Shown in pieces: positions 47,206-56,195 of a DNA stretch of 64,000 nucleotides. This DNA comes from Acidobacteriota bacterium (GTDB taxonomy: Bacteria; Acidobacteriota; Terriglobia; Bryobacterales; Bryobacteraceae). The translations under genes were made by a program, and so were the position numbers. The stretch is taken from assembly GCA_025352795.1 (NCBI GenBank), contig JANXSF010000136.1, positions 1 to 64,000 on the forward strand. The letters are read 5' to 3'. The notes under the pieces were generated by a model. The model ran no database searches, was not told the DNA's origin, and worked only from the letters and a program-made list of their open reading frames with translations. The number at the start of each line of letters is the position of its first letter. The stretch's first letter is position 1.

Positions 47206-47556
47206 TTATGCGCAAGCGGCCAGAATCAGGCCAATCTGATTATCCTCAAAGGGTGCGGCGCAATAATCTTTTGCACCGGCCTCAAGAACGTCAACCCATT
47301 CCTTTTCTTCAGGAATACGGCTGGCAGCAATCACCGCTGGTTTGGGTGGAGCACCAGAGCTAGCCGCTAAGATAGAACGAACTTCGGCGAGTTCGGGTGG
47401 GCAAAAAACAACGTCGTAGCTTCGCCAATCTATAAACGATTCCGACGGACCTTGAGTTGGTTCCAAATCAAGATCAACCGATAAATGAGAGAGGGTCTTC
47501 TTCAATTCAGCTTCCACCTCAGGGTCAAGATGGGCTAATAGAATTCGTTTCAGCAT
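47206..47556 (-). CDS. Degenerate response-regulator receiver domain
   Basis: 116 residues, one CheY-like alpha/beta domain. Strand 1 is RILLAHLDPEV where the acidic pair should be. Strand 3 is YDVVFCPPEL, with no phospho-acceptor Asp. The usual Thr/Ser is in VIAASR. The conserved Lys of the KPF motif is Ala in DYCAAPFED. So all phosphorylation residues are lost and it should act as a pseudo-receiver. The start has AAGGAG at good spacing. The partner is unknown. Confidence 0.72.
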   Translation of the reverse strand: MLKRILLAHLDPEVEAELKKTLSHLSVDLDLEPTQGPSESFIDWRSYDVVFCPPELAEVRSILAASSGAPPKPAVIAASRIPEEKEWVDVLEAGAKDYCAAPFEDNQIGLILAACA

Positions 47557-47725
47557 CACAATCTCCTTTTATTAGGACATAGTATTTTTGATGCTCGAAC
47601 TAGGAGATTTAAGGCCCGACTAGGCCACTCCTTTGAAGGTACTCCAGGTTCAGGAAAATTACCAATCAAAAGTTTGTATAAAGGCGAAAAAGATGCGGGT
47701 GTAAAGGCAGACGCAAAGGAGGGGA

Positions 47726-47947
47726 TTAAATTTCGTACTCTGGAGGCTTGGGCCGACCAATGGTGATTTTGTTCCAGATTCGTTCATGCAGGAAATATAA
47801 CCCTAACTTCGAGACCATATCGAGCAAGCCTGCACCGGCTGAGTTTTTCCAATTCCCGGTGTAGAGATAGAATATCAGCGCCGTAGTCAACGACCCTAAA
47901 ATACGGTAACTGATTGCTTTCGCGATGCTGCGGGCGTGCGTTTCCAT
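47726..47947 (-). CDS. DUF2061 small membrane protein
   Basis: 73 residues from ATG 47947. The sequence METHARSIAKAISYRILGSL is the typical DUF2061 start, followed by two hydrophobic helices (about 17-30 and 42-56) and LGLYFLHERIWNKI. Function of the family is unknown. An extended -10 (TGGTATGAT, minus strand, near 47970-47975) would give a leader of about 15 nt. It is divergent from the ferredoxin gene. Confidence 0.78.
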   Translation of the reverse strand: METHARSIAKAISYRILGSLTTALIFYLYTGNWKNSAGAGLLDMVSKLGLYFLHERIWNKITIGRPKPPEYEI

Positions 47948-47991
47948 AGAGATACAAACTGCTGGCTCAATCATACCAAAGTCTATGGAGA

Positions 47992-48020
47992 TTGTGAAGT
48001 TACTTTCTAGCCTGTATAAT
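47992..48020 (+). promoter_or_regulatory. Promoter of the ferredoxin gene, predicted leaderless
   Basis: TTGTGA (47992-47997) and a perfect TATAAT (48015-48020) with a 17-bp spacer. The -10 ends 6 nt before GTG 48027, so transcription would start at the initiator codon itself. Confidence 0.55.
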
Positions 48021-48026
48021 GAAATT

Positions 48027-48419
48027 GTGCCTAAAGTGACTTTTCTGCCGGCCAATGTAACTGTAGAATTTGACCCGGCCACCATGCCCTTTGCCGAGCA
48101 TGGCAAGCAAGCTTCCTTACTCGACGTCGCCATCAACAACGGAATCACGTTGGAACACGCCTGTGGAGGCAATTGTGCCTGCACCACTTGTCATGTGATC
48201 GTGAAAAGTGGCGATGAACAACAGTTGAGTGAAATGGAAGACGATGAAGCGGATCGTCTGGACATGGCTCCCGGCTTGACCCTTCGTTCCAGACTGGGTT
48301 GCATGGCCATTGTAAAGGGAGATGTGACGGTGGAAATCCCCACCTGGAACATCAACTACATCAGCGAAGGTGGCGCGTCCATGAATATGGGTGACGCAAT
48401 TCCTCCTCCGAAAAAATAA
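48027..48419 (+). CDS. fdx: Isc-type [2Fe-2S] ferredoxin
   Basis: 130 residues from GTG 48027; the following PKVTFLP matches the usual N-terminus of the family. Cluster ligands lie in HACGGNCACTTCH (three Cys) and LGCMAIV (fourth Cys), as in adrenodoxin/Fdx proteins that donate electrons during Fe-S cluster assembly. The C-terminus is about 20 residues longer than in E. coli Fdx. No isc, suf or hsc genes are nearby, so the partner is encoded elsewhere. No Shine-Dalgarno. Confidence 0.9.
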   Translation: MPKVTFLPANVTVEFDPATMPFAEHGKQASLLDVAINNGITLEHACGGNCACTTCHVIVKSGDEQQLSEMEDDEADRLDMAPGLTLRSRLGCMAIVKGDVTVEIPTWNINYISEGGASMNMGDAIPPPKK

Positions 48420-48426
48420 CCAGCTT

Positions 48427-49359
48427 CTAATTTTTAGATTCAGACATCTTCGTCGAAATTGTTTCCAAGTCCTCATTGGAAAAATTCATATCCAGATTCA
48501 CGCTGGAATCTGACATGGTAATCAGCAGCGCATCCAATAGCTTCAACATGTCCTGACTTCGATCAGGCATTTGCAACCGGGCAAGTCCAATCACACCGCG
48601 CAAAGTGTCGTGCAGTGTCTTCGAGTCTTTGGCAGTAGGACACTGTGCATTGACCGTCAAATGCAGCCCACCGGAAAGGTCTAGCATGGCTGTGGAGCTT
48701 TGCAATGAACCCATCAGCCGAGGCAGGTTGGCCATCAGATTCCTGGTCATATTGGAGGATTCGCCACCGCCGTTGAGGAGAAATTCAGGAATCGGTAAGC
48801 CATTCAGTGCGATCACCCAGGCTTGGTTGTTGCGACGTACTGATGCCAATTTATCCAGGAAGGCTTTTGGAGCAGGTGGATGATCGTTGCGAGCGTCAAT
48901 CAGTTGATGCAGCAATTCAATTTTGCCTGCCGCAATGGTGGAAGAGTTTAAAAACACAACACCGGATGCGTCATGGGTGAACAACATATAGCCTTTGTAA
49001 TTGGCCCTTACAATACCGGGTTTTTCAATGGTTGGCTCCATACCCATGCCGGAAAACGAACCGCGAGCCAGCACTAAAGATTTCCCTTTGGCGTCGGAAG
49101 TGAACATGATCTCCCAAAGATCCTTGCGCGGGTCCAGACCAGTTTCTTTTTCGAAAGTATCCAGCGGCTGTTTGAACTGCGGATTGACGGAGTACTTTTT
49201 GTACGCCGCTGTTTCCCGTAGTTTTTCCATCTTGATTCCAGCCAGCACCACCGTATCACTGGGGACAAGGGCCAGCAATGCGGGGTCAACAAATAGATTG
49301 TCGTTTTGTCGATTGCAACCGACTAAAGCCAGGGCAAGCAGCGCAGCAGTAATTCGCAT
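48427..49359 (-). CDS. Putative lipoprotein of unknown function
   Basis: 310 residues from ATG 49359, which opens a lipoprotein signal (MRITAALLALALVGC) with lipobox LVGC. The mature part begins LFVDPALLALVPSDTVVLAG, a pattern seen in acidobacterial proteins of unknown role with a two-repeat alpha/beta fold. Stretches such as ETGLDPRKDLWEI and NNQAWVIALNG recur in that group. It is convergent with the ferredoxin gene (7-bp gap). Function not assigned. Confidence 0.7.
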   Translation of the reverse strand: MRITAALLALALVGCNRQNDNLFVDPALLALVPSDTVVLAGIKMEKLRETAAYKKYSVNPQFKQPLDTFEKETGLDPRKDLWEIMFTSDAKGKSLVLARGSFSGMGMEPTIEKPGIVRANYKGYMLFTHDASGVVFLNSSTIAAGKIELLHQLIDARNDHPPAPKAFLDKLASVRRNNQAWVIALNGLPIPEFLLNGGGESSNMTRNLMANLPRLMGSLQSSTAMLDLSGGLHLTVNAQCPTAKDSKTLHDTLRGVIGLARLQMPDRSQDMLKLLDALLITMSDSSVNLDMNFSNEDLETISTKMSESKN

Positions 49360-49400
49360 AAACAATGTAACGGACAGATAGTTGCTATCGTTCAAGATGA

Positions 49401-50018
49401 TTACTGCTTAACACTGATCGACTTAAAATATACGGTGGAGCGGCCATCGTGATTCTGAATGCCGATGTAGCCTGCATCGGGTCTGGGTCCGCGCACTGGT
49501 TCAAACCATTGCTTCCGTTCGGGAACAGGCTGATCACCACGGAACGTATTCACCAGCTTGCCGTTGAGCTTCACCATTGTCGCCTGACCCTTCAACTGAA
49601 TTTCCATCACATTCCACTGACCGGCTGGCTTTTGGTTGTGCATGGTCACCTTGCTTAAAGAGTAAATGGCACCGGTGGAATGCCAATCATCCCCACCAGC
49701 GTCGATTTGAACTTCATAGCCATTGTGAACGCCATACCAGGGGTCCCGTGGAGCTTCTGGCATGCGGATGTAGATCCCGGAATTGTCGCTTTTACCTGTG
49801 GTTTTGAAGACCACTTTAATAGTGGAGTTACCGAATTTGGCACCCTCATAATAGAGCAGCCCCATTCCGCCTTCGGTCTTCAGCAGACCACCGTCAATAA
49901 CAAATTTTCCAGGGCCAGTCATTTTCCAGCCGGTGGTATCTTTCCCGTTGTAGAGCTCTTTCCATCCGGCAGCGGGGGCCAGGGTGGCCAGTACAATCAA
50001 AGCAATCAGAATTCGCAT
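49401..50018 (-). CDS. DUF1080 (3-keto-disaccharide hydrolase) protein
   Basis: 205 residues. A signal peptide is followed by a single DUF1080 concanavalin-like beta-sandwich: GWKELYNGKDTTGWK, GLLYYEGAKFGN, DNSGIYIRMPEAP and NGYEVQIDAGG. The family includes enzymes that cleave 3-keto-glucosides and related sugars, and it is common in planctomycetes and acidobacteria. Here it stands alone. A TAAGAT hexamer lies 9 nt before the ATG. The exact activity is not proven by sequence. Confidence 0.88.
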   Translation of the reverse strand: MRILIALIVLATLAPAAGWKELYNGKDTTGWKMTGPGKFVIDGGLLKTEGGMGLLYYEGAKFGNSTIKVVFKTTGKSDNSGIYIRMPEAPRDPWYGVHNGYEVQIDAGGDDWHSTGAIYSLSKVTMHNQKPAGQWNVMEIQLKGQATMVKLNGKLVNTFRGDQPVPERKQWFEPVRGPRPDAGYIGIQNHDGRSTVYFKSISVKQ

Positions 50019-50102
50019 GGTTCTTTGATCTTACTCCGCTGGCGGTTTAAAACCAATCTATGGGGTATAGCGAGCATGTGTTTGGCATCGTAGCTTAGCG
50101 TC

Positions 50103-51655
50103 CTACACGAACATGTCGGGTGTAGGTAACAGCAATCGAGTGCCTGCCGCATCCGCTTCATTCGGGTCCATAAAAGCGTTTGTTCGATCAAGAATGAGCC
50201 GCGCCCGGTTCAAGTCCGAAAAATCCACGGCTGCTGTATAACGCTGCGCAAAGTCAAGTATGCGAATTATGGCTCCTATGATTCGATTCTGAGATATAGC
50301 CTTCAGAGCCATCAGATAGTTGCTGCGGAATACTGTGGGCATAATGATTCGGCTCTCGCTGGCGGCAACCAACTCCGCGTTCATCATGATGCGGGCAACG
50401 CGGCCGTTGCCGTCAGCAAAAGGGTGAACCTCTGCGATGAGGAACATCATGAAGATCGCGCGATGCAGCGGGCTTGTCAGGCCGCGATATATTTCAAAGC
50501 CCTTCATGAGAGTCCCCTCCACGAGTTCCGGTCCAACAAACAGCGTCCCACCAGCTCGGTTCGGATCGGTCTTGCATTTACCAGGCCCTTTGTCCGGGCG
50601 TCCCTCCATGATTTGCGCATGACGGCTTTTCAACAGCACCATGAGTTCCTGGGAGCTTTTCGGGCAACGGGACATTTCGCGTTGGTCCGAGACTATCTTC
50701 CACGTACCGAGCACGTCATGAGCATCCGCCGGCCGCGCAGCCGGGATATGCCCATTGAAGACAATGTCGGCGGCTTCATCCACCGCGAATTCAGTGCCTT
50801 CAATGAAGTTCGAAAAGTATGCCTCGAAGAACGGCAGTGCCGACCCATCGGTCAGCCGCGCCGGGCGGGTGACAGGTGCCGTACCCGCCAACTCAGCAAA
50901 AAGTTGGTGGAATAGTTCCAGTCGCTGCGGATCGTACGGTACCCCTGCCGCGCGTGCGATCCCGACTGGCGATTCGCGCCGCGTTTCTCGTGTCCCCACA
51001 ACGAGCCAATCAGAGTATCCAGATTCTGGAACTCATTAGTCATGCCCAACTGATTTGCGACCAGTCTTGCATTGTCACGGAGGCGCTGAATTGCAGGCTC
51101 GCCGCTTTGACGGAGGATTTCATCCAGGCGCTCTTCAATCTCTCGAACTGAGAGTGTGCGGGCAACGCCTGAGCGAGCGCGCGAGGGACGCATATTCTCG
51201 AGGAATGCGCGCGCGGGCGGCGCAAGGCGCAGACTCCCAATGAAGGACCTATCGGTCTCCAAAGCAACCGGCCCTTTGCGGGGGCGCAAAGTCACTCCGG
51301 GTAAGGCAATGTCACGCTTGTGATCAGCGATGAGAAACACGGAACCATCGACTGCGGGCCGATTCTCCAATGCTGTCCGGTCGGCGATCAGTGCACCGGG
51401 GAGATAGGCATCTACCAGCGGCCAAAGATTTAGCAGTACAAGATTCTCTGGCTGTTCTTTGAGATTGCTCGTGTATAAACGGGAACCAATTTTTCGTAGA
51501 CGCCCAAGCTTCACTTCGCGCGAGACGGCGGCAGCAAGATCCGCACTGGAAACGAAGACCTCGGGGGCATGGTTGAGAAATCGGGCATTTAGAGAGCGTC
51601 CTGCGCCTAATTTAGCAATGTTTCGGGAGTTAACGGCACCATTCTGGATGTTTTC
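50103..51655 (-). pseudogene. Frameshifted Fic-family gene with AbiEi-like N-terminal region
   Basis: The upstream part (51655 to about 50998) reads in one frame: a winged-helix, AbiEi-like region with VFVSSADLAAAVSREVKLG and LIADRTALENRP, then ERLDEILRQSG to NLDTLIGSLWG. At a CCCC run (50994-50997) the sense continues in another frame (TRETRRESPVGIARAAGVP) to 50103. That part includes the Fic motif HPFADGNGRVAR, with the catalytic His. One missing base in TGGGG/ACACG explains the shift. The first part also has no ATG: its conserved start ENIQNGAVNS follows a CCC codon, and the only usable start is GTG 51514, inside the domain. Probably inactive. Confidence 0.8.
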
Positions 51656-51747
51656 GGGGTTTAGCGGGCGTCTCTACGTTTCGATCCGACAATTGTGATC
51701 TCACAAATGATTTCTGAATGACCGATTGAGGCGATATTCTGGGTGCA

Positions 51748-52839
51748 GTGCACCGCAAACTGGAACAGCTTCGGCTTTGGGTAAATGAACGGTTCGATAA
51801 CCGTGTTACGCGGTTGGGTACCTTGTTTGCAGTCCTTACTGTCACGGTAGGATCGGCGGCATTGATTTCCGCCAACAATCTGCTCTTCCTCATCGTATCG
51901 GCACTGTTGGCGACACTGCTGATTTCCGGTGTGATCAACCGCTTAATGTTGACTGGCCTGGAAATGGAGTTCCTGCTTCCAGAACATGTGTCGGCGCGCA
52001 TGCCCGGAACGGCTCGGATTGTGGTGCGCAATCACAAGAGCTGGCTTCCTTCGTTTTCACTCCTGCTGGAACCCAGAGGGCAAAGTGGGTTTACCAACTC
52101 GCTCTACTTCCCTTTTCTGCCAGGACGATCTTTGGAAGAACAGCAAGTAGCAATCCTGTTCCCCAAGCGCGGCAAATATACGGAAAACAATTTCCGTTTT
52201 TCTACGCGATTTCCTTTCGGCTTTGCCGAACGGCGCACCAGTGTGTCGTTGAAAGGGGAAGTTCTCGTCTATCCCAACTTAGATAAAAAGCCCGGATTTG
52301 AGGATCTGGCAGCGGAACTTCTGGGCGATACGGCGGTGCGGGATCGGGGTCGTGGAACCGAATTCCACAGTCTTCGCCCTTATCAGCATGGGGAAGGTGC
52401 GCGGCACTTGGATTGGAAAGGTACGGCCCACACGGGGGAATTACAAGTGCGGGAGTTCACCAGGGAACAGCACCAATTAATTGAGATCGTGCTGGATACC
52501 CAAGCTGTCGAGCAATTGGAATGGTTTGATTGGGCGGTGGAATACGCAGCTTGGCTGGCCATGGAAATGAGTTCCAGAGGATGGCCCGTGCGTTTCCGTT
52601 GCGGGGCCACAGACATTTCAGTTCCTTCAAAAGGCACAGTTTACGATATCCTTAAGTTTCTGGCCGACGTTGAAATTAGGTTAGCGACGCCAATACACCC
52701 TGATGAAATTCGAAGCATCGCAATTGTGTTTACTGCCAGGCCGGCAGTTATGGAAGCGGCAGGCTGGCAAGGTGCTCGTTTTATTGGCCTTGATAACCGG
52801 ATTAGTCCCCGCCCAGCCAGCCCCGCAGCCACCCGATAA
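51748..52839 (+). CDS. DUF58 protein
   Basis: 363 residues from GTG 51748. Two membrane helices lie at about 22-68, followed by a long beta-rich part and the DUF58 signature EFHSLRPYQHGEGARHLDWK with TGELQVREF. The C-terminal part is VWA-like. DUF58 proteins usually sit beside a MoxR ATPase and transglutaminase genes in a chaperone-like system; neither is next to it here. Instead the following TonB receptor gene starts inside this gene. The initiator lacks a clear Shine-Dalgarno. Confidence 0.85.
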   Translation: MHRKLEQLRLWVNERFDNRVTRLGTLFAVLTVTVGSAALISANNLLFLIVSALLATLLISGVINRLMLTGLEMEFLLPEHVSARMPGTARIVVRNHKSWLPSFSLLLEPRGQSGFTNSLYFPFLPGRSLEEQQVAILFPKRGKYTENNFRFSTRFPFGFAERRTSVSLKGEVLVYPNLDKKPGFEDLAAELLGDTAVRDRGRGTEFHSLRPYQHGEGARHLDWKGTAHTGELQVREFTREQHQLIEIVLDTQAVEQLEWFDWAVEYAAWLAMEMSSRGWPVRFRCGATDISVPSKGTVYDILKFLADVEIRLATPIHPDEIRSIAIVFTARPAVMEAAGWQGARFIGLDNRISPRPASPAATR

Positions 52840-54676
52840 AATTGAGCCTTTGAAAAGTTCCATCACCGTGACAGAATCAGTCACAACGGAAACCCCGGCA
52901 GCGGTAACTGTGTTCACTACAAAACAGATTGAAGAAAACCCCGGCGTGAACATTGACGACCGTTTGCGAACGTTACCCGGATTCAGCCTTTTTCGCCGAT
53001 CCTCCAGCGTAGCGGCCAACCCCACGACTCAAGGCATTTCTCTACGAGGGTTAGGTTCCAGCGGTGCATCCAGAACCTTGGTTCTTTGGGATGGCATTCC
53101 AGCCAATGATCCCTTTGGCGGCTGGGTTTACTGGACCCGTTTTGCACCGGAGTCTTTGGACCGTGCCGAAATTTCCCGTGGTGCATCGACCAGTGTATTC
53201 GGTGATCGTGCGTTAAGCGGGGCCATCTCTTTATTCACCAAGCCAGCCGAACGGTGGAAGTTGTTGGGGAGCTATGAAGGTGGGAACAAACATACCCATC
53301 AGCTTTCCACTGGATTTTCTCATCTTATGCAGCAATGGGCGTTTTCCACCAATGCCCGCGCGTTGACGACGGATGGTTACTACATTGTTCCCCAATACAA
53401 ACGCGGAACGGCGGACACTCCTGCGGGGGTTCGATTTGTGGCCATGGATACCCGTGCCGATTGGTTGCAATCGGACAAGAGCCGACTATTTTTGAAGTTC
53501 GACATGCTGGCCGAACAGCGTGCCAACGGAACAGCATTGGTGAGCAACTCCACCGGAGCGGGTGAAATTGCCGCGCACTATCATCGCGAGATTGGATCCG
53601 ATTCGTTAACTATCTTGGCCTACCATCAGCGTGCCCAATACCATGCCAGCTTCTCCACCGTTGCGGCGAATCGCAACAGTGAACGGATCACGTCGTGGCA
53701 GCGAGTACCCGCTGAAGCCACCGGAGGGGCGGCCATGTACGGCGTAACCCGGACACAGTGGAACGCCCTGATTGGCGGCGATTTCCAACGAGTGGAAGGG
53801 CAAAGCAAAGATATTCTTGTTCCAACCGGGGATCGCATTGGAGGCGGAGTGCAATTCCAACGCGGTGGATTTGCGCAAACCGATTTCAAGGCAGGCTCCC
53901 TGCGTCTGTTTGGCGGCACGCGAGTGCACAGCACGGGCATCAACACGTTTCTAAACCCCAGCGGTGGTTTGACCTACGGAAAGAAAAATTGGCGAGCCCG
54001 CGGATCTGTCTACAAAAGCTTCCGCGCCCCTACCCTGAACGAACTGTATCGGGAATTTCGAGCCGGGAACACCACCACTTTGCCGAATGCTCTTTTGAAA
54101 CCGGAAAGTGCTTTTGGGGCTGAGTTGGGTGCCGATTATAGCGGCGAATTGGGCCTACTTTCAGTGACAGCGTTTCGCACTGAGATCAAACAAATTATTA
54201 CGAATGTTACGTTACTGACGTCGCCAACTTTGATTCAACGGCAGCGACAGAATGCCGCCAGCGCTCTGAACCGTGGAATTGAGGCCACTTGGTCCTACAA
54301 CTTTAAAGAACTGCGCAGTGAAGCTTCTTACCTTTATGCCGATGGTCGATTCGCCAACGGGTTCCGGCTGCCACAAGTTCCCAAGAGTCAAGGTTCAGCG
54401 ACACTGACTTGGACGCATAAGCGAGGAATGCTTTCTGCGGGTCTGCGCAGCTTTGCTCTGCAATTTGAGGACGAAATTAATCTGTATCGCCTGCCCGGTT
54501 ACGCCACAATTCACACCACCGCGCGCTACCAGTTGACCAGCTCCGTATCAGCAATGTTGGCGATTGAGAACATTTTGGATCGGCAATATGTGGTTGGATT
54601 CAACCCAACACCGCTTATTGGGGCACCTCTGCTATGGCGCGGCGGCTTGCGTTGGGATGGAAAATTGAAAAAGTGA
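52703..54676 (+). CDS. TonB-dependent receptor (cobalamin/siderophore type)
   Basis: 657 residues from ATG 52703. The signal is unusual: charged KRQAGK then hydrophobic VLVLLALITGLVPA, so the start must lie at or before the KRQ codons. TTG 52724 and ATG 52703 fit; GTG 52772 would lose the charges. All overlap the DUF58 gene (by 68-137 nt). The plug (about 50-160) has SSITVTE, DDRLRTLPG and RGLGSSGASRTLVLWDGI. A 22-strand barrel should fill the rest, but the end (WDGKLKK) lacks the usual terminal Phe. Ligand unknown. Confidence 0.87.
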   Translation: MKFEASQLCLLPGRQLWKRQAGKVLVLLALITGLVPAQPAPQPPDKIEPLKSSITVTESVTTETPAAVTVFTTKQIEENPGVNIDDRLRTLPGFSLFRRSSSVAANPTTQGISLRGLGSSGASRTLVLWDGIPANDPFGGWVYWTRFAPESLDRAEISRGASTSVFGDRALSGAISLFTKPAERWKLLGSYEGGNKHTHQLSTGFSHLMQQWAFSTNARALTTDGYYIVPQYKRGTADTPAGVRFVAMDTRADWLQSDKSRLFLKFDMLAEQRANGTALVSNSTGAGEIAAHYHREIGSDSLTILAYHQRAQYHASFSTVAANRNSERITSWQRVPAEATGGAAMYGVTRTQWNALIGGDFQRVEGQSKDILVPTGDRIGGGVQFQRGGFAQTDFKAGSLRLFGGTRVHSTGINTFLNPSGGLTYGKKNWRARGSVYKSFRAPTLNELYREFRAGNTTTLPNALLKPESAFGAELGADYSGELGLLSVTAFRTEIKQIITNVTLLTSPTLIQRQRQNAASALNRGIEATWSYNFKELRSEASYLYADGRFANGFRLPQVPKSQGSATLTWTHKRGMLSAGLRSFALQFEDEINLYRLPGYATIHTTARYQLTSSVSAMLAIENILDRQYVVGFNPTPLIGAPLLWRGGLRWDGKLKK

Positions 54677-54679
54677 AAT

Positions 54680-55927
54680 CTACTTTTTGCGTTTACCAAT
54701 GCAGTAAAGATGTGCCGCGGTGCGTTGGAAAATTTGACCATCGCTGATGGCCGGTGAACTGAGCGTGTAATCGTTCAAAGTGTTTTCTGCAATCACTTCA
54801 AATTTGGGGCCGGCCTTGAGCACCGTAGTAACGCCTTCTTCACTGGTGATATAAATTTTTCCATCAGCCAGCACTGGGGAAGCGCTGTAGATTGCCTTGG
54901 CAATGCGTTGACCGGAATATATTTCTGCACCAGTCTTGGCATCGAAACAGAACACAATACCACGGTCGTTGGTTACGTAAAGATACGTGCCATCGGTAAC
55001 GGGGCTGGGCACATCAGGACCATTGGAAGTTGTCCAGGCGACGTGTGTATTGGTGATATCGCCCTTGCCCCCAGCTTTCAACGCGACCATTGGCTTCACC
55101 CTGGAACAGGCATAAATCATGCCGTCTTTGACCACTGCTGAGGCGATGATGCGGTTCATGGCGAAGCTGGTGGGGTTCAACACTTTTGCCCGCCACAGTT
55201 CTTTCAAAGTTTCCGGATCGTGGCCGGTGACATAATCGCCGCCACTGATAACAATCTCCGTATTCTTGCCGTATTCCAGTAGCTGAGGCGTTGTATAGGC
55301 GTCGGGTGCTTCTACTTTGGCATCGGTCCAACGCTCCACTTTTTGGGTAGTCTTGCCTGTCTTGCCATCGATTTTAAGCAGATACGATGGATCACTGGTC
55401 TTCATCCCATGCAGCACTTGCACGAAGAGAGAACCTTTGTAAAGCAAGGGAGACGATCCGTATCCCCAATTCAGCCCGAACTTTCCATAGTCCTTTTGAA
55501 CATCGCGAGCCCACAATTCCTTGCCATCGAATTCGAAGGCTTTGATGATGCCGGTGCCGGTCATGGCCCACACGGTTTTGCCATCAGTCACAGGCGAAGG
55601 AGTGGACATGTTGTGCTTATTGATTTTGAAATTACCGCCAGCCAGCGGCTTCTTCCAACGCACTTTGCCATCGTTCCGGTCTAACGCCCAAAATTCCAGA
55701 TTGTCACCATCGGCAACATTTAGAAAAATGAATTCGCCCCAGATAATGGGCGTGGACCCGCTGCGCGAAGGAAGTTCCAGCTTCCAGGTGATGTTCTCAG
55801 TGGTGGACCATTTGACGGGAAGTCCCACTTCATGACTGCTGCCGTCCAAACTGGGACCACGCCACTGAGGCCAATTTTCTGCGTGAAGTAGGCTGAGCGC
55901 GACAAACAGTAGAAGAACATTTTTCAT
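54680..55927 (-). CDS. Secreted PQQ-like beta-propeller protein
   Basis: 415 residues from ATG 55927, opening a signal peptide (MKNVLLLFVALSLLHA). Eight-bladed propeller repeats of PQQ_2 type follow: NWPQWRGPSLDGSS at the start, then blades with VTDGKTVWAMTG, VLADGKIYITSEEG and AISDGQIFQRT. No catalytic Asp/Glu set of quinoprotein dehydrogenases is visible, so a binding or BamB-like scaffold role is more likely. Such WRGP proteins are common in planctomycetes and acidobacteria. It ends 4 bp from the convergent receptor gene. Confidence 0.85.
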   Translation of the reverse strand: MKNVLLLFVALSLLHAENWPQWRGPSLDGSSHEVGLPVKWSTTENITWKLELPSRSGSTPIIWGEFIFLNVADGDNLEFWALDRNDGKVRWKKPLAGGNFKINKHNMSTPSPVTDGKTVWAMTGTGIIKAFEFDGKELWARDVQKDYGKFGLNWGYGSSPLLYKGSLFVQVLHGMKTSDPSYLLKIDGKTGKTTQKVERWTDAKVEAPDAYTTPQLLEYGKNTEIVISGGDYVTGHDPETLKELWRAKVLNPTSFAMNRIIASAVVKDGMIYACSRVKPMVALKAGGKGDITNTHVAWTTSNGPDVPSPVTDGTYLYVTNDRGIVFCFDAKTGAEIYSGQRIAKAIYSASPVLADGKIYITSEEGVTTVLKAGPKFEVIAENTLNDYTLSSPAISDGQIFQRTAAHLYCIGKRKK

Positions 55928-56008
55928 ATACAGGGAAGCATACTTTGGATGGCAGGTCTTCTGCAACCATTTGCCAGTTTCCCTCCGGATATTAAGTTTG
56001 GAATAACG

Positions 56009-56039
56009 GCGACAAATCAGCCGAGATTGATGATATAAT
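56009..56039 (+). promoter_or_regulatory. Candidate promoter of the HU gene
   Basis: GCGACA (56009-56014) and a perfect TATAAT (56034-56039) with a 19-bp spacer. Transcription would start near 56046, giving a leader of about 150 nt before the ATG at 56196. Confidence 0.4.
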
Positions 56040-56102
56040 GCTATTGCATTAGTTGGTAGTGTTGCTTAGCAGTACCCCCCCTTTTATTTTGAAAATTCGT
56101 GA

Positions 56103-56126
56103 CTGAAGTTTCTTCAAAAACTTCAG
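56103..56126 (+). other. Hairpin in the HU leader
   Basis: CTGAAGTTT (56103-56111) pairs perfectly with AAACTTCAG (56118-56126) around a 6-nt loop. It sits between the predicted promoter and the HU start, after a run of seven C (56075-56081) and a T-rich tract. Not a clear terminator, since no U-run follows directly. Confidence 0.5.
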
Positions 56127-56195
56127 CAATGTATTTCTATTAGGATTTTTGCGTCTCACGGGTTTCACAATTTTTGGCAGTAACCAGGGGGAAAA

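Noticed and set aside
56075-56081. C7 run as a contig or assembly break
   Set aside because: Flanking genes are intact on both sides and there is no sign of a chimera.
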